Numbered from the stretch's first letter, positions 24,053-32,695 are shown. The stretch is 33,679 nt of DNA from SIG587 sp045531585 (GCA_045531585.1 JAZSEH010000023.1:1-33679); one strand, 5' to 3'. Program-made: numbers and translations. The notes: generated by a model not told the origin, from the sequence alone.

Positions 24053-24739
24053 TTATTTTTCCTTTGGTGTAAGGGGCAATATTTTCTTAAAAACGCAGGT
24101 GTGAAGTGGGGTTACCAGCCTGTCCTCATGGAGGGAGCCGAAATACCAATGCTTAAATTCGCAGTTGCGGCCAACCTCCTCAAAATAACCGTTAAGCTTA
24201 TTAACGCGCTCCGCATTGCCACTTCTCATCAGCATTGCACTTTTAACAAGTGAGGGCGGCTCGTGGGTGAGAATATAATCCACACGGCATTGCTCCTCGT
24301 CAAGGCGCTTGGCACCTTGTGCCATTTCTGTTGGGGAGGGCATTTCCTCGCGCCACCAAAAGCCCTGTTCAATACGCATATCCTTATCGGTGCTTTCTCC
24401 ACCACCAAAGGTAAAAAGCTTAAGCCCCTCAATGGTAAATATCTGTCCGCGCATAAGGTGCAGCAGATTTCCTTTTATTCGGTGTACCATACCACCCTTA
24501 AAATAGGTTGTGCGGCAGCGGTTTATACGGTCGAGGTTATCGTGTGTACCGTCCAGAAAGGCAACGGTAAACTTACGCTTTGAAAGATAGTCAATTATCT
24601 GCCTTTCCTCCTCATCACCCGACCACAGGTAGCCAAAATCACCTAAAACAATAAGTGTATCGCCGCTTTTAAGCTTGCTCCACTCCCTATCGTATAAGCG
24701 CTCCACGGCGCCGTGCATATCTCCGGTAACGTATACCAT
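24053..24739 (-). CDS. Calcineurin-like metallophosphoesterase
   Basis: The 228-aa protein shows the dinuclear-metal motifs in order: TGDMHGAV (GDxH, residues 5-8), LGDFGY (GDxx near 32), DGTHDN (GNHD variant with Thr for Asn), THEPPS (His) and YFGSLHEDR (GxxH). Such small cytosolic phosphoesterases hydrolyse phosphomonoesters or diesters, but the substrate is not evident. AAGGTG stands eight bases before the ATG. It is followed by the pseudokinase gene 83 bases downstream and is divergent from the D,D-carboxypeptidase. Confidence 0.88.
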   Translation of the reverse strand: MVYVTGDMHGAVERLYDREWSKLKSGDTLIVLGDFGYLWSGDEEERQIIDYLSKRKFTVAFLDGTHDNLDRINRCRTTYFKGGMVHRIKGNLLHLMRGQIFTIEGLKLFTFGGGESTDKDMRIEQGFWWREEMPSPTEMAQGAKRLDEEQCRVDYILTHEPPSLVKSAMLMRSGNAERVNKLNGYFEEVGRNCEFKHWYFGSLHEDRLVTPLHTCVFKKILPLTPKEK

Positions 24740-24843
24740 AAATATTTCACCTTTTTCTTAAAAATAACTTCCTTTTTTGGAAAAAATAATGTATACTAAT
24801 AAATGTGTTTTTCTTATTATACTATATTTTTGGAGAGATTGCT

Positions 24844-26166
24844 ATGAGAAAATATATTTTTCCCATAATATTGATATTTTGTCTTATTTTTTCCATTCCT
24901 GCATCGGCCTATCAGGTATCGGGATTTGAGGTTACCGCCAAGGCCGCCGTGCTTATGAGCCTTGATACCGACGAAATAATATACTCTAAGAACTTGGATA
25001 CAAAGGTATATCCTGCCTCACTTTCAAAACTGCTTGGTGCTATAGTGCTTCTTGAAAAAACGCCTGACCTTGATAAGGAAATTATAACTATGACCAAGGA
25101 AGCGGAGAATGAAATTTTAGGCACGGGGGCTGCCGTTGTAGGCTTCAAGGTTGGTGAGCAGGTTACCGCACGTGAGGCTCTTGCTGCACTGCTCATCCAT
25201 TCGGGGGGAGATTGCGCCATAGCCATTGCTCACCACTATGGAGGGGACAGCGCAGGCTTTATGGATATGGTAAATGCCAAGGCACAGGAAATTGGAATGA
25301 AGAACTCCCACTTTGGAAACCCTGTGGGCCTGCATGATGAACAAACCTATACCACGGTAAACGACCTTATTTTACTTACAAAATATGCCCTTAAGTATGA
25401 TATTATAATGGAGCTTGCCAATAAGCCCCGTTACACAATGAAGGCTACCAATATGTCCGGGGAGCGAAACCTATCAACCACCAATATGCTTATAGATAAT
25501 ACCACTTCATATTATTATCTTTACGCCAAGGGCCTTAAAACCGGATTTACCGATGAGGCAGGCCGTTGCCTTATAAGTACTGCAACCTATAACGGCTATA
25601 CCTATTTATGTATACTTACCGGTTGTAAAAATGATTGGAACAATCGTATTGAGTTTATCGAAACTGCAAATCTTTATCGCTGGGCATTTAATAATTTCTC
25701 ATACAAAACAGTTATTGATGCTTCAAATCCGGTTACCGAAATGCCTGTAAGGCTTTCAATGGATGCGGATTTCGTCTCACTCTACGCTAAGGAGCCGCTT
25801 ACATCTATATTCCCTGACGATGCCGATACCTCCACTGTGAAAATTGTTCCCGAGCTAAGTGCTGAGAGCATTGATGCTCCCGTAAAAAAAGGCACCGTGC
25901 TTGGAACGGCTAAGGTAATATATGCCGAGCAGGAGTTGGGCAGGGTAGACCTTGTGGCAGGAACCGATGTTAAATCCAGCGTACTTCTTATTGTGCTGGA
26001 TAAAATAGGTCAGTTCTTTACTTCTCCCTTTTTCTTTGCCATACTTGGCATTATAGGCGGTATTATTCTGATATTTATTATATGGATAATCATTCTGAAC
26101 CGCAAACCTAAAAAACGTAAAGTACGATACATCCCCTACGATAAGGATAAGGAAAATAAACAATAA
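24844..26166 (+). CDS. Serine-type D-Ala-D-Ala carboxypeptidase (PBP5/DacF-like)
   Basis: It trims the terminal D-Ala from peptidoglycan pentapeptides outside the membrane. The start is the ATG at 24844 (440 aa), behind GGAGAG. A signal peptide occupies residues 1-22 (PASAYQ). Active-site motifs are SLSK (Ser59, Lys62) and KTG (GLKTGFTDEAG); the second motif reads SGGD rather than SGND. Unusually for the amphipathic PBP5 anchor, the C-terminus has a clear membrane helix (about 393-417) followed by a basic cytoplasmic tail rich in Lys/Arg. It is monocistronic. Ordinary activity is expected, but the SGG motif deserves a check. Confidence 0.9.
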   Translation: MRKYIFPIILIFCLIFSIPASAYQVSGFEVTAKAAVLMSLDTDEIIYSKNLDTKVYPASLSKLLGAIVLLEKTPDLDKEIITMTKEAENEILGTGAAVVGFKVGEQVTAREALAALLIHSGGDCAIAIAHHYGGDSAGFMDMVNAKAQEIGMKNSHFGNPVGLHDEQTYTTVNDLILLTKYALKYDIIMELANKPRYTMKATNMSGERNLSTTNMLIDNTTSYYYLYAKGLKTGFTDEAGRCLISTATYNGYTYLCILTGCKNDWNNRIEFIETANLYRWAFNNFSYKTVIDASNPVTEMPVRLSMDADFVSLYAKEPLTSIFPDDADTSTVKIVPELSAESIDAPVKKGTVLGTAKVIYAEQELGRVDLVAGTDVKSSVLLIVLDKIGQFFTSPFFFAILGIIGGIILIFIIWIIILNRKPKKRKVRYIPYDKDKENKQ

Positions 26167-26173
26167 AATAACA

Positions 26174-26273
26174 GGGCTGTCTCAATAAGTGCAGACCAAA
26201 AAAATTAAAGTGTATTGGGTAAGAAAAATTTTCTTATCTAATACACTTTATCTCTTTTAAATTGAGGCAGCCT
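26174..26273. mobile_element. Nested inverted repeat, MITE-like element or elaborate terminator
   Basis: An outer 12-bp inverted repeat, GGCTGTCTCAAT (26175-26186) with ATTGAGGCAGCC (26261-26272), one G-U pair, surrounds a nearly perfect 22-bp stem (26206-26227 with 26229-26250; two G-U pairs, one-base loop). The outer ends resemble terminal repeats of some insertion sequences (GGCTGTCTCA). It separates the convergent dacF-like and glmS genes and could also terminate both. No transposase is present. Confidence 0.5.
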
Positions 26274-26279
26274 CAATAT

Positions 26280-28085
26280 TTATTCTACCGTAACGGATTT
26301 AGCAAGATTACGGGGCTTATCCACGTCAAGACCCTTAAGGTCTGCAACGTGGTAGGCAAAAAGCTGCAGCACGGTGGCGGCAGGGAAGGGAGCAAAAAAT
26401 TCATCCGTTTCCGGAATAACTATAATATCATCCGCAGGGATGGAATTATTTTTTGCAATCTGTCCTGTACAGATGCAAAGCACCCTTGCACCGCGGCTTT
26501 TAACCTCCCTTATTGCGGAAATCATTTTTTCAGCAAGGTGGGCTACGGTCATAACCGCCACAACGGGTACATCCTGTTCAATAAGTGATATAGTGCCATG
26601 CTTTAATTCTCCTGCGGCATAGCCCTCACAATGAATGTAGGAAATTTCCTTAAGCTTAAGTGAGCCTTCGGCACAAAGGGCGGCATCAATTCCGCGACCA
26701 ATAAAGAATATATCCGCGGCATCCTTGTAGCGGTCTGCGATATGACGTATAGTATCACTAAGCTTTAACGCTTCTCCAATAATTCGGGCAACGTCCTTTA
26801 CCATTTTGCGTACAAGGGCGCTATATTCTGCTTCACCTTTTCTGCCTGTCTTTACAGATAATCGTAATGCAAGCATATAAAGGACGGCGCATTGTACCGT
26901 GTAGGCTTTGGTGCTGGCTACCGACGTTTCAGTGCCTGCCAGAGTATATAAAACACTATTGGCCTCATTTGCTATGGCTGAGCCCTTAACGTTCACTATT
27001 GCCAAGGTGTATATGCCCTTATCCTTAGCATGACGCAGAGCGGCAAGGGTGTCGGCAGTTTCTCCCGACTGTGAGATAAGCACCACCAAGTCCTCGGGTT
27101 CTAATATAGGGTCGCTGTACCTGAATTCGCTGGCAGGGGTAACCTCTACGGGTATTCGTGCAAAGCGTTCAATAAGGCTTTTGCCCACAAGTCCTGCGTG
27201 CATTGCTGTGCCGCAGGCCACAACGTGTATACGCCTTGGATGCAGGTTAGATTCTTTTTCAAGAAGCTGAGCAACGCTCTTTACCGTTTGCTCAAAAGCC
27301 TTCGGCTCCTCATATATTTCTTTGAGCATAAAATGTTCAAACCCGTTTTTTTCTGCCTTATCAAGACAGGTGTCTATTACCTCCTGTTTTAGGACAACGG
27401 GTGAAAGGCTATCATCCGTGAAGGTTACCTTCTCCCCTGTAAGGGTAGCCACTATCCCTTCTGGCAGGCGGTAGCAGGTATGGGAATATTCGGCTATAGC
27501 CGGTATATCCGAGGCAACAAGGCTACCGTGACTGCAGGGGGCAACTATCAGGGGACTATCCTTTCTTACGGCAAATATTGTATCTTTAATATCGGAAAAA
27601 ATTATACCGAGTGCATAAGAGCCTTTCAAAGCCCTTATTGCCTTGAAAATTGCCCTTAAGGGGTCACACTCTCGCCTGTAATTCAAATCTATAAGCTTGG
27701 CCGCCACTTCGGTGTCGGTCTGGCTGTAAAAAGAAAAGCCCTCGGCCTTTAGCATAGCGGTAAGCTCGCCGTAGTTTTCAATAATTCCGTTGTGTACCAG
27801 CGTTACCGCCCCTGAATAGTGTGGATGGGCATTATTCTCGGTTGGAGCGCCGTGGGTGGCCCACCTTGTGTGACCGATTCCGCATACCCCGTTTATTTTG
27901 GGTAAGGCCGCAAGCCTTTGTTCAAGCTGTGATATGCGTCCGCACGCCTTAATAATTTTTATATCCTGATTGGTCTTTACTGCAATACCTGCGGAGTCGT
28001 ATCCACGGTATTCCAGAGTTTTTAAACCACCCAACAGAATGGGAACCGCCTTTTCGGTTCCCGTATAACCAATTATTCCACACAT
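26280..28085 (-). CDS. glmS: Glutamine-fructose-6-phosphate aminotransferase
   Basis: GlmS makes glucosamine-6-phosphate, the entry to UDP-GlcNAc and the cell wall. The 601-aa protein begins MCGIIGYTG, with the Ntn nucleophile Cys2 after Met removal. It shows the glutaminase motifs EYRGYDSAGIA and GHTRWATHG, two SIS isomerase domains (SQSGETADTLAA, GTETSVASTKAY) and the invariant tail KPRNLAKSVTVE. AAAAGGA precedes the ATG. glmM lies 33 bases upstream on the same strand. The gap is too short for a glmS ribozyme, so control must be at the operon promoter or on the enzyme. Confidence 0.97.
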   Translation of the reverse strand: MCGIIGYTGTEKAVPILLGGLKTLEYRGYDSAGIAVKTNQDIKIIKACGRISQLEQRLAALPKINGVCGIGHTRWATHGAPTENNAHPHYSGAVTLVHNGIIENYGELTAMLKAEGFSFYSQTDTEVAAKLIDLNYRRECDPLRAIFKAIRALKGSYALGIIFSDIKDTIFAVRKDSPLIVAPCSHGSLVASDIPAIAEYSHTCYRLPEGIVATLTGEKVTFTDDSLSPVVLKQEVIDTCLDKAEKNGFEHFMLKEIYEEPKAFEQTVKSVAQLLEKESNLHPRRIHVVACGTAMHAGLVGKSLIERFARIPVEVTPASEFRYSDPILEPEDLVVLISQSGETADTLAALRHAKDKGIYTLAIVNVKGSAIANEANSVLYTLAGTETSVASTKAYTVQCAVLYMLALRLSVKTGRKGEAEYSALVRKMVKDVARIIGEALKLSDTIRHIADRYKDAADIFFIGRGIDAALCAEGSLKLKEISYIHCEGYAAGELKHGTISLIEQDVPVVAVMTVAHLAEKMISAIREVKSRGARVLCICTGQIAKNNSIPADDIIVIPETDEFFAPFPAATVLQLFAYHVADLKGLDVDKPRNLAKSVTVE

Positions 28086-28118
28086 AAATTAATATCCTTT
28101 TAATTGAATCAGAGAAAA

Positions 28119-29474
28119 TTACTTCTTTCCTATTTTTTTCTTAATTACCCCTGCAACGTCATCCGCAAGCTTTACTATTTGCTTGTGGTCAAGACCCTCA
28201 ACCATTACGCGAATAAGGGGCTCGGTGCCGGAGGGGCGCACAACAATCCTTCCGTTTTTGCCCAGCTCCTCCTTGGCCTGATCAATGGCGGCCTTTATGT
28301 CGGCATCGGTATAGAACAGCAGCTTGCCTTCATTTGATACCTTTAAATTAACGGTGGTTTGTGGGTAGCGTGTCATAACGCTTGCAAGCTTTGATAGCTT
28401 TTCCTGCTTTCTGCGCAGCAGAGATAAAAGTTGTGCCGCCGTCAGCTGACCGTCACCTGTGGTGGCAAAATGTCGGAATATTATGTGACCTGACTGCTCA
28501 CCGCCAAAAGAATATTCCTCAAGGAGCATTTCCTCAAGCACAAAGCGGTCGCCTACCTTGGTGGCAACAAACTTAAGGTCGTTTTCTTCGCAGAATTTTT
28601 GAAAGCCTAAATTGGTCATTATCGTGCCTACAACGGCGTTGCGCTCCAGCCTGCCACGTTCCTTCAGGTCGGTGGCACAAATGGCCATTATCATATCACC
28701 GTCAATAAGACTGCCGTTTTCGTCAACCATAAGGCATCTGTCGGCATCACCGTCAAAGGCCACACCGCAGTCAAGCTTGTTTTCCACAACGTATTTGGCA
28801 AGAGCTTCGGTATGTGTAGAGCCACAGCCCTCGTTTATGTTTGCGCCGTTTGGTTGGTCAAACAAAATATGCACGTTGGCACCAAGCTCGGTAAATAACT
28901 GCTTTGCCGTCATACTTGCGGCACCGTTGGCACAGTCAATGGCAATATTAAGCCCGTCAAGGGAGTAAAGCACACTGCTTTTTACGTGGTCAATATAGTC
29001 CTTTCTGCCGTTTTTGGCATAGGTTACCTTACCCACTGCGTCTCCCGTGGGGTAGACCCCTTGGTCAGTTTCATCAAGCACAAGAGCCTCCACACGCTCC
29101 TCCAGCATATCGGGTAGCTTATATCCGTCGCCCGAAAATACCTTAATTCCGTTGAATTCGCTTGGATTATGGGATGCGGAAATCATTATGCCTGCATCGG
29201 CCTTGTATTTTCCCACAAGATATGCTACGGCAGGGGTGGGAATAACGCCTAAGCTTATAACGTCGGCCCCTACGGAGCACACACCTGCAGTCACGGCACT
29301 TACCAGCATATCGGAGGAGGTTCTCGTATCGCTTCCTATAACGAATATAGGTCTTCTTCTGCAGCTTTCTATTAAAATAGTGCCCACTGCGCGGCCTATC
29401 GCCATAGCACGCTCACAACTAAGCTCGGTGTTGGCAATACCTCGAACACCGTCTGTTCCAAACAGTCTTCCCAT
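28119..29474 (-). CDS. glmM: Phosphoglucosamine mutase
   Basis: GlmM converts glucosamine-6-phosphate to glucosamine-1-phosphate. The 451-aa length is standard. It starts GRLFGTDGVRGIAN, has the phosphoserine loop ISASHNPSEFNGIK with Ser101, the metal loop FDGDADRCL and the sugar-phosphate loop VRPSGTEPLIRVMVE. It lies 6 bases after the hexapeptide-repeat gene and 33 before glmS, giving three sequential or related amino-sugar steps in one operon. Confidence 0.97.
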   Translation of the reverse strand: MGRLFGTDGVRGIANTELSCERAMAIGRAVGTILIESCRRRPIFVIGSDTRTSSDMLVSAVTAGVCSVGADVISLGVIPTPAVAYLVGKYKADAGIMISASHNPSEFNGIKVFSGDGYKLPDMLEERVEALVLDETDQGVYPTGDAVGKVTYAKNGRKDYIDHVKSSVLYSLDGLNIAIDCANGAASMTAKQLFTELGANVHILFDQPNGANINEGCGSTHTEALAKYVVENKLDCGVAFDGDADRCLMVDENGSLIDGDMIMAICATDLKERGRLERNAVVGTIMTNLGFQKFCEENDLKFVATKVGDRFVLEEMLLEEYSFGGEQSGHIIFRHFATTGDGQLTAAQLLSLLRRKQEKLSKLASVMTRYPQTTVNLKVSNEGKLLFYTDADIKAAIDQAKEELGKNGRIVVRPSGTEPLIRVMVEGLDHKQIVKLADDVAGVIKKKIGKK

Positions 29475-29480
29475 TTAAAA

Positions 29481-30164
29481 TTAACCCTCTTTCTTAATTT
29501 TTTTTACTATATTTCCACCGCTTTTGTATATTGAATCGGCAGGAATAACTCCCCGAACGCTTGATAGGGGGTAAAGATTTGTATTTTTTCCTATAACCGT
29601 TCCGGGATTAAGCACACAGCCACAACCAACCTCTACCTTATCCCCCAGCATTGCACCTACCTTTTTAAGACCTGTGTCAATCACCTGATTTTCACCCTTT
29701 ATGCAAACAAGGGTTTTGTCGCTCTTTACGTTAGAGGTCACCGCACCTGCGCCCATATGCGAGCGGTAGCCAAGAACAGAATCTCCCACGTAGTTAAAGT
29801 GGGGCACCTGAACATTATCAAACAGTATGGAATTTTTTATTTCACAGGAGTTTCCCACAACGCTGTTTTTTCCTACAATAACGTTGCCCCTGATATAGGC
29901 TCCGGGTCTCAGCTCGGCCCCGTCACAAATAAGGGCAGGACCCGTAATGCTTACACCTTGGGCTACTCTTGCGGTTTTTGCAACGTAAACATTATCGGTA
30001 ATATCATAATCATCAGCATTTAACGTTGGTAGCAGTTTTTCAATAAAACTGCCAATAAACGGCAGTGCCTCCCAAGGATAGACTGTATCCTGCAAAAGCT
30101 CAGCGGCTACGGTATGTTCAAGGTTAAAAAGCACCTTTGTTTTAGCGGATAATATTTCTTCCAT
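29481..30164 (-). CDS. Left-handed beta-helix (hexapeptide) acetyltransferase-like protein, GlmU C-domain-like
   Basis: The 227-aa protein has an N-terminal helical ~50 residues, then hexapeptide repeats forming a left-handed beta-helix from about 55 on (VYVAKTARVAQGVSI..., YIRGNVIVGKNSVVGN). The segment VPHFNYVGDSVLGYRSHMGAGAVTSN resembles the GlmU acetyltransferase region (HxxYxGD...GAGTxTxN). No uridylyltransferase domain is present. Because it precedes glmM and glmS, acetylation of glucosamine-1-phosphate as half of a split GlmU is the natural guess; a nucleotide-sugar-binding regulator is an alternative. GGAGGAAAG stands nine bases before the ATG. Confidence 0.82.
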   Translation of the reverse strand: MEEILSAKTKVLFNLEHTVAAELLQDTVYPWEALPFIGSFIEKLLPTLNADDYDITDNVYVAKTARVAQGVSITGPALICDGAELRPGAYIRGNVIVGKNSVVGNSCEIKNSILFDNVQVPHFNYVGDSVLGYRSHMGAGAVTSNVKSDKTLVCIKGENQVIDTGLKKVGAMLGDKVEVGCGCVLNPGTVIGKNTNLYPLSSVRGVIPADSIYKSGGNIVKKIKKEG

Positions 30165-30223
30165 TTGCTTACACTTTCCTCCATAAAATGCAAATTTACC
30201 ATTAGTATATGTTATTTTACAAT

Positions 30224-30256
30224 AAAAAATCCCTGATTACAATGCGTAATCAGGGA
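30224..30256 (-). terminator. Terminator of the FNT channel gene
   Basis: On the minus strand an 11-bp perfect stem (30246-30256 with 30230-30240) has a 5-base loop and is followed by T6. It separates the channel gene from the amino-sugar operon. Confidence 0.88.
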
Positions 30257-30284
30257 GAAATTTTAAGACTATTCTGCTAATTCG

Positions 30285-31091
30285 TTATACAATTTTACTA
30301 ATTTTCGACTTTTTACCCTGTAAATAGGCAAACCAGTATGCCGCACCTATTCCACATCCACCTATTATATTACCAATAGTAACGGGTATAAGGTTGGTAA
30401 TAAAAAATCCGAAAAGGTTAAGACCTTCAGCAGCTATGCCATACTCAGCCGCCGCCATAATGCCTGCAGGTATGTAGTACATATTGGCTATGCAGTGCTC
30501 AAAGCCGCACACTACAAAAAGGAAAACGGGGAAGAAAAGGGCAAGAATTTTTCCGCCAATATCCTTTGAGGCCGCCGCCATCCATACACCAAGGCAAACA
30601 AGTATGTTACAGAAAATACCCTTAATCAGCGCATCACCAAAGGGCAAGGTAGCCTTGGCCGCCGCAGTGGAGACAATAACCTCTGCCGCCTTTCCGCCAA
30701 AAAGCGAGGGAACGTGGGAGTATACAACCCCTGCGGACACAAAAAGCGCACCAAGAAGATTTCCAAAGTAAACTATTACAAGGTTCTGTATCATTTTTCT
30801 AAGCTTAACCCTTTTCGCCAGAACCGATACCACTATAAGACAATTGCCTGTAAACAGTTCACTTCCTGCAATTATCACCATGGCAAGGCCTGCAGGGAAT
30901 ATAGCGCCGCTTACCAGCTTTGCAAGGCTTGGTGCCTCAACACTTACCGCCGCAATGGTGCTGGTTACACCTGCAAGGGCAATGAACATACCCGCAATAA
31001 AGGCAAGCACCAGCATTTTTAAGGGCTTAAGGCCTGTCTTGGTCTCGCCTACGCCTATAAAATTTTCCGCAATTTGTGCCGGAGAAAACAT
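30285..31091 (-). CDS. Formate/nitrite transporter (FNT) family channel
   Basis: The start is the ATG at 31091 (268 aa, MFSPAQIAE), because the promoter at 31123-31151 would start transcription downstream of the longer ORF's beginning. It has six membrane helices with FNT signatures: a short N-terminal amphipathic helix, AGMFIALAG, GSELFTGNCL, a loop region around YSHVPSLFGG, and the central-His motif GFEHCIANMYYIPAG. Pentameric members export formate, nitrite or hydrosulfide. In a fermentative anaerobe formate is the likeliest substrate, but hydrosulfide cannot be excluded. It is monocistronic. Confidence 0.93.
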   Translation of the reverse strand: MFSPAQIAENFIGVGETKTGLKPLKMLVLAFIAGMFIALAGVTSTIAAVSVEAPSLAKLVSGAIFPAGLAMVIIAGSELFTGNCLIVVSVLAKRVKLRKMIQNLVIVYFGNLLGALFVSAGVVYSHVPSLFGGKAAEVIVSTAAAKATLPFGDALIKGIFCNILVCLGVWMAAASKDIGGKILALFFPVFLFVVCGFEHCIANMYYIPAGIMAAAEYGIAAEGLNLFGFFITNLIPVTIGNIIGGCGIGAAYWFAYLQGKKSKISKIV

Positions 31092-31122
31092 AAATATACC
31101 ACATCCTGTATGTTTTTTAAGT

Positions 31123-31151
31123 ATTGTACCATAAATATTGTGTGTTTGCAA
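31123..31151 (-). promoter_or_regulatory. Promoter of the FNT channel gene
   Basis: On the minus strand TTGCAA (31146-31151), 17 bases, then TACAAT (31123-31128) with extended TGg. The predicted transcript starts near 31116, leaving a ~25-base leader. Confidence 0.65.
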
Positions 31152-31163
31152 TACCTATTTAAT

Positions 31164-31190
31164 AAAAAACAGGCAATTACTCGCCTGTTT
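31164..31190 (-). terminator. Terminator of the 154-aa unknown gene
   Basis: On the minus strand AAACAGGC (31183-31190) pairs with GCCTGTTT (31167-31174) around an 8-base loop, and the T-run continues through 31164. The last codons of the gene form the 5' arm and its stop codon is in the loop. Confidence 0.75.
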
Positions 31191-31641
31191 CATACTTTTC
31201 TATGTATTCCTTTAATTTTTCCTTGTCAACAAACTGTTCTATAAGCTCCAGAAATGCTCTTTTATTCTTTACCCCCGTCATTTTAAACAGCTCACTTGAG
31301 CGATATTTAATGGTAGGCAGGGAGATAAATAACTTGGCCCCCGTTTCATCATTACTGCATTTAAGTAAAAAGGAATAAATTATTTTAAGGTCAATTATAT
31401 CGCTTGTCTGCAGCATTTGTTCAATGCTCAGCAGATGCTCAATAAGAGGCCCACCTTCAGAGGAGTTGCTGCGCTTTTCCCCAGGCAAAGCTATGGGTGC
31501 CTTCTTGTTAGTTGAACTTATTATAGGAGCACAAGGAGTGTAGGGAAGGGAAAAGGTAGACTGCCTTGTAAATATCTTGGCTTTCAGAGTTATTGAAACA
31601 CTGTTATAGTCATCCCTGTTTTTGTTGATTGTCCTGTACAT
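31177..31641 (-). CDS. Hypothetical protein, unrecognised
   Basis: I do not recognise this 154-aa protein. The first ~70 residues are low in structure and rich in Ser, Pro, Thr, Asn and Lys; the last ~85 are helical and charged (IDLKIIYSFLLKC, FVDKEKLKEYIEKYE), with no membrane segment. A terminator overlapping its 3' end supports it as a real transcribed gene. Its 5' end is doubtful: the ATG at 31641 has no ribosome-binding site, and only 21 bases separate it from a divergent fragment, so it may be truncated at a rearrangement point. The start could be internal. Confidence 0.5.
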   Translation of the reverse strand: MYRTINKNRDDYNSVSITLKAKIFTRQSTFSLPYTPCAPIISSTNKKAPIALPGEKRSNSSEGGPLIEHLLSIEQMLQTSDIIDLKIIYSFLLKCSNDETGAKLFISLPTIKYRSSELFKMTGVKNKRAFLELIEQFVDKEKLKEYIEKYETGE

Positions 31642-31662
31642 ATAAACAAGACGGGTCTTAAC

Positions 31663-32520
31663 GTGCCTTATGAAATGGACAATATTCCCGTTGATGGTCT
31701 TAAAATCTTCCTTTATAACGCTAATGATGAGGATACCCTTAAGGCTTATAATGAGGTTAAGAACGGCAGGAAGTTAAACGCTGCTGACTTTATTATCAGA
31801 GTTTCAGGTCAGAACATCATCATTACCGCCGCTACCGATTTAGGTATGGAGGTTGCTGTTGACTTCTTCCTTGATAACTATATTGTTGATAAGAGCAGTA
31901 CCTTACCTTACGACCTTAACTATGTTTCCTCCAAGTTCAATCCTAATAAGGATATTAAGCTTGCAGGTGTAAGCATTCAAAAATATCGTCTTGTTGTAGC
32001 ACGTGGTGCTTCATATATGACCACTCTTGCTGCTAAAGAGCTTGCCAAGAGTGTTGGTATAGCTTCAGCATTATGGACCAAGGCATCCGTTACAGGCGGC
32101 TTCCTTGAGTGCGATATCTGGGAAAACTTCGGTGATCCCTTCAGGGTTAAGCATAACCTTCACACCTGGGAGGATTCAGGCCATAAAAACCTTCTCGGTG
32201 GCCGTGGTGACACCCTCAATAATGCCCCCGGTATCGGCGGACAGGTTGAGTTTGGTTGGGAATACCACACTATTGGTTGGGAATGGACTGATGACTATTC
32301 TCAGTTCTATGTAGATGGTCAGCCAACTATCCGCTTTGATTCCACCGCTGCAGCCTTTGACGTGTTTAATAAACCCGCTTGGCTCATCGTTGGTTCAGGT
32401 CCTTCTTCACATGATTATGGTACTCCCGTTAAAAATGATTTTGATTTTGATATTGACTATTTTGACTATATCCAGATCTACCAGAAGGATAACGGCTCCG
32501 TAATGTACGTGCAGAAATAA
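31663..32520 (+). pseudogene. Start-less fragment: DUF4838-like N-terminal piece fused to a GH16-like domain
   Basis: The frame is open from 31597 and the first candidate start is GTG at 31663, with no ribosome-binding site, promoter or signal peptide. Residues ~30-75 (DFIIRVSGQNIIITAATDLGMEVAVDFFLDNY) and ~105-135 (LAGVSIQKYRLVVARG...AAKELAKS) look like parts of the small domain at the N-terminus of some extracellular glycan-active proteins. From about residue 130 (SVGIASALWTK) the sequence resembles a GH16/concanavalin-like fold: DIWENFG, NLHTW, HTIGWEWTDDYSQFYVDG and DYFDYIQIYQK. It looks like the 3' part of a larger secreted protein with an internal deletion. The domain calls are by eye and unverified. 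Confidence 0.5.
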
Positions 32521-32652
32521 AAGTAGATGCGTATAAAGAGCAATGAGCCAAAAGCAACCTAAAAAATCGCCCTTTACAGCCAGTTCGGGTTTAAATAAGA
32601 TGGTTAATAAAAAATTGTCGAAAAATTATTTTAAAAAACACTAAAAAAGGGC
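32521..32652. other. Intergenic stretch with no recognised feature
   Basis: AT-rich DNA between the GH16-like fragment and the tRNA promoter. I see no ORF with a ribosome-binding site, no strong hairpin and no repeat. It may be decayed sequence belonging to the truncated gene. Confidence 0.4.
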
Positions 32653-32681
32653 TTGCTTTTTTCAAAACAGTGTAGTATAAT
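32653..32681 (+). promoter_or_regulatory. Promoter of the tRNA-fMet transcription unit
   Basis: TTGCTT (32653-32658), 17 bases, then a consensus TATAAT (32676-32681). Transcription would begin near 32688, ahead of the duplicated tRNA 5' half, and run through the intact tRNA to the terminator at 33016-33046. Confidence 0.75.
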
Positions 32682-32695
32682 AATAAAACAGTCAA

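Noticed and set aside
28086..28118. glmS ribozyme upstream of glmS
   Set aside because: Only 33 bases separate glmM and glmS, too short for the ribozyme.
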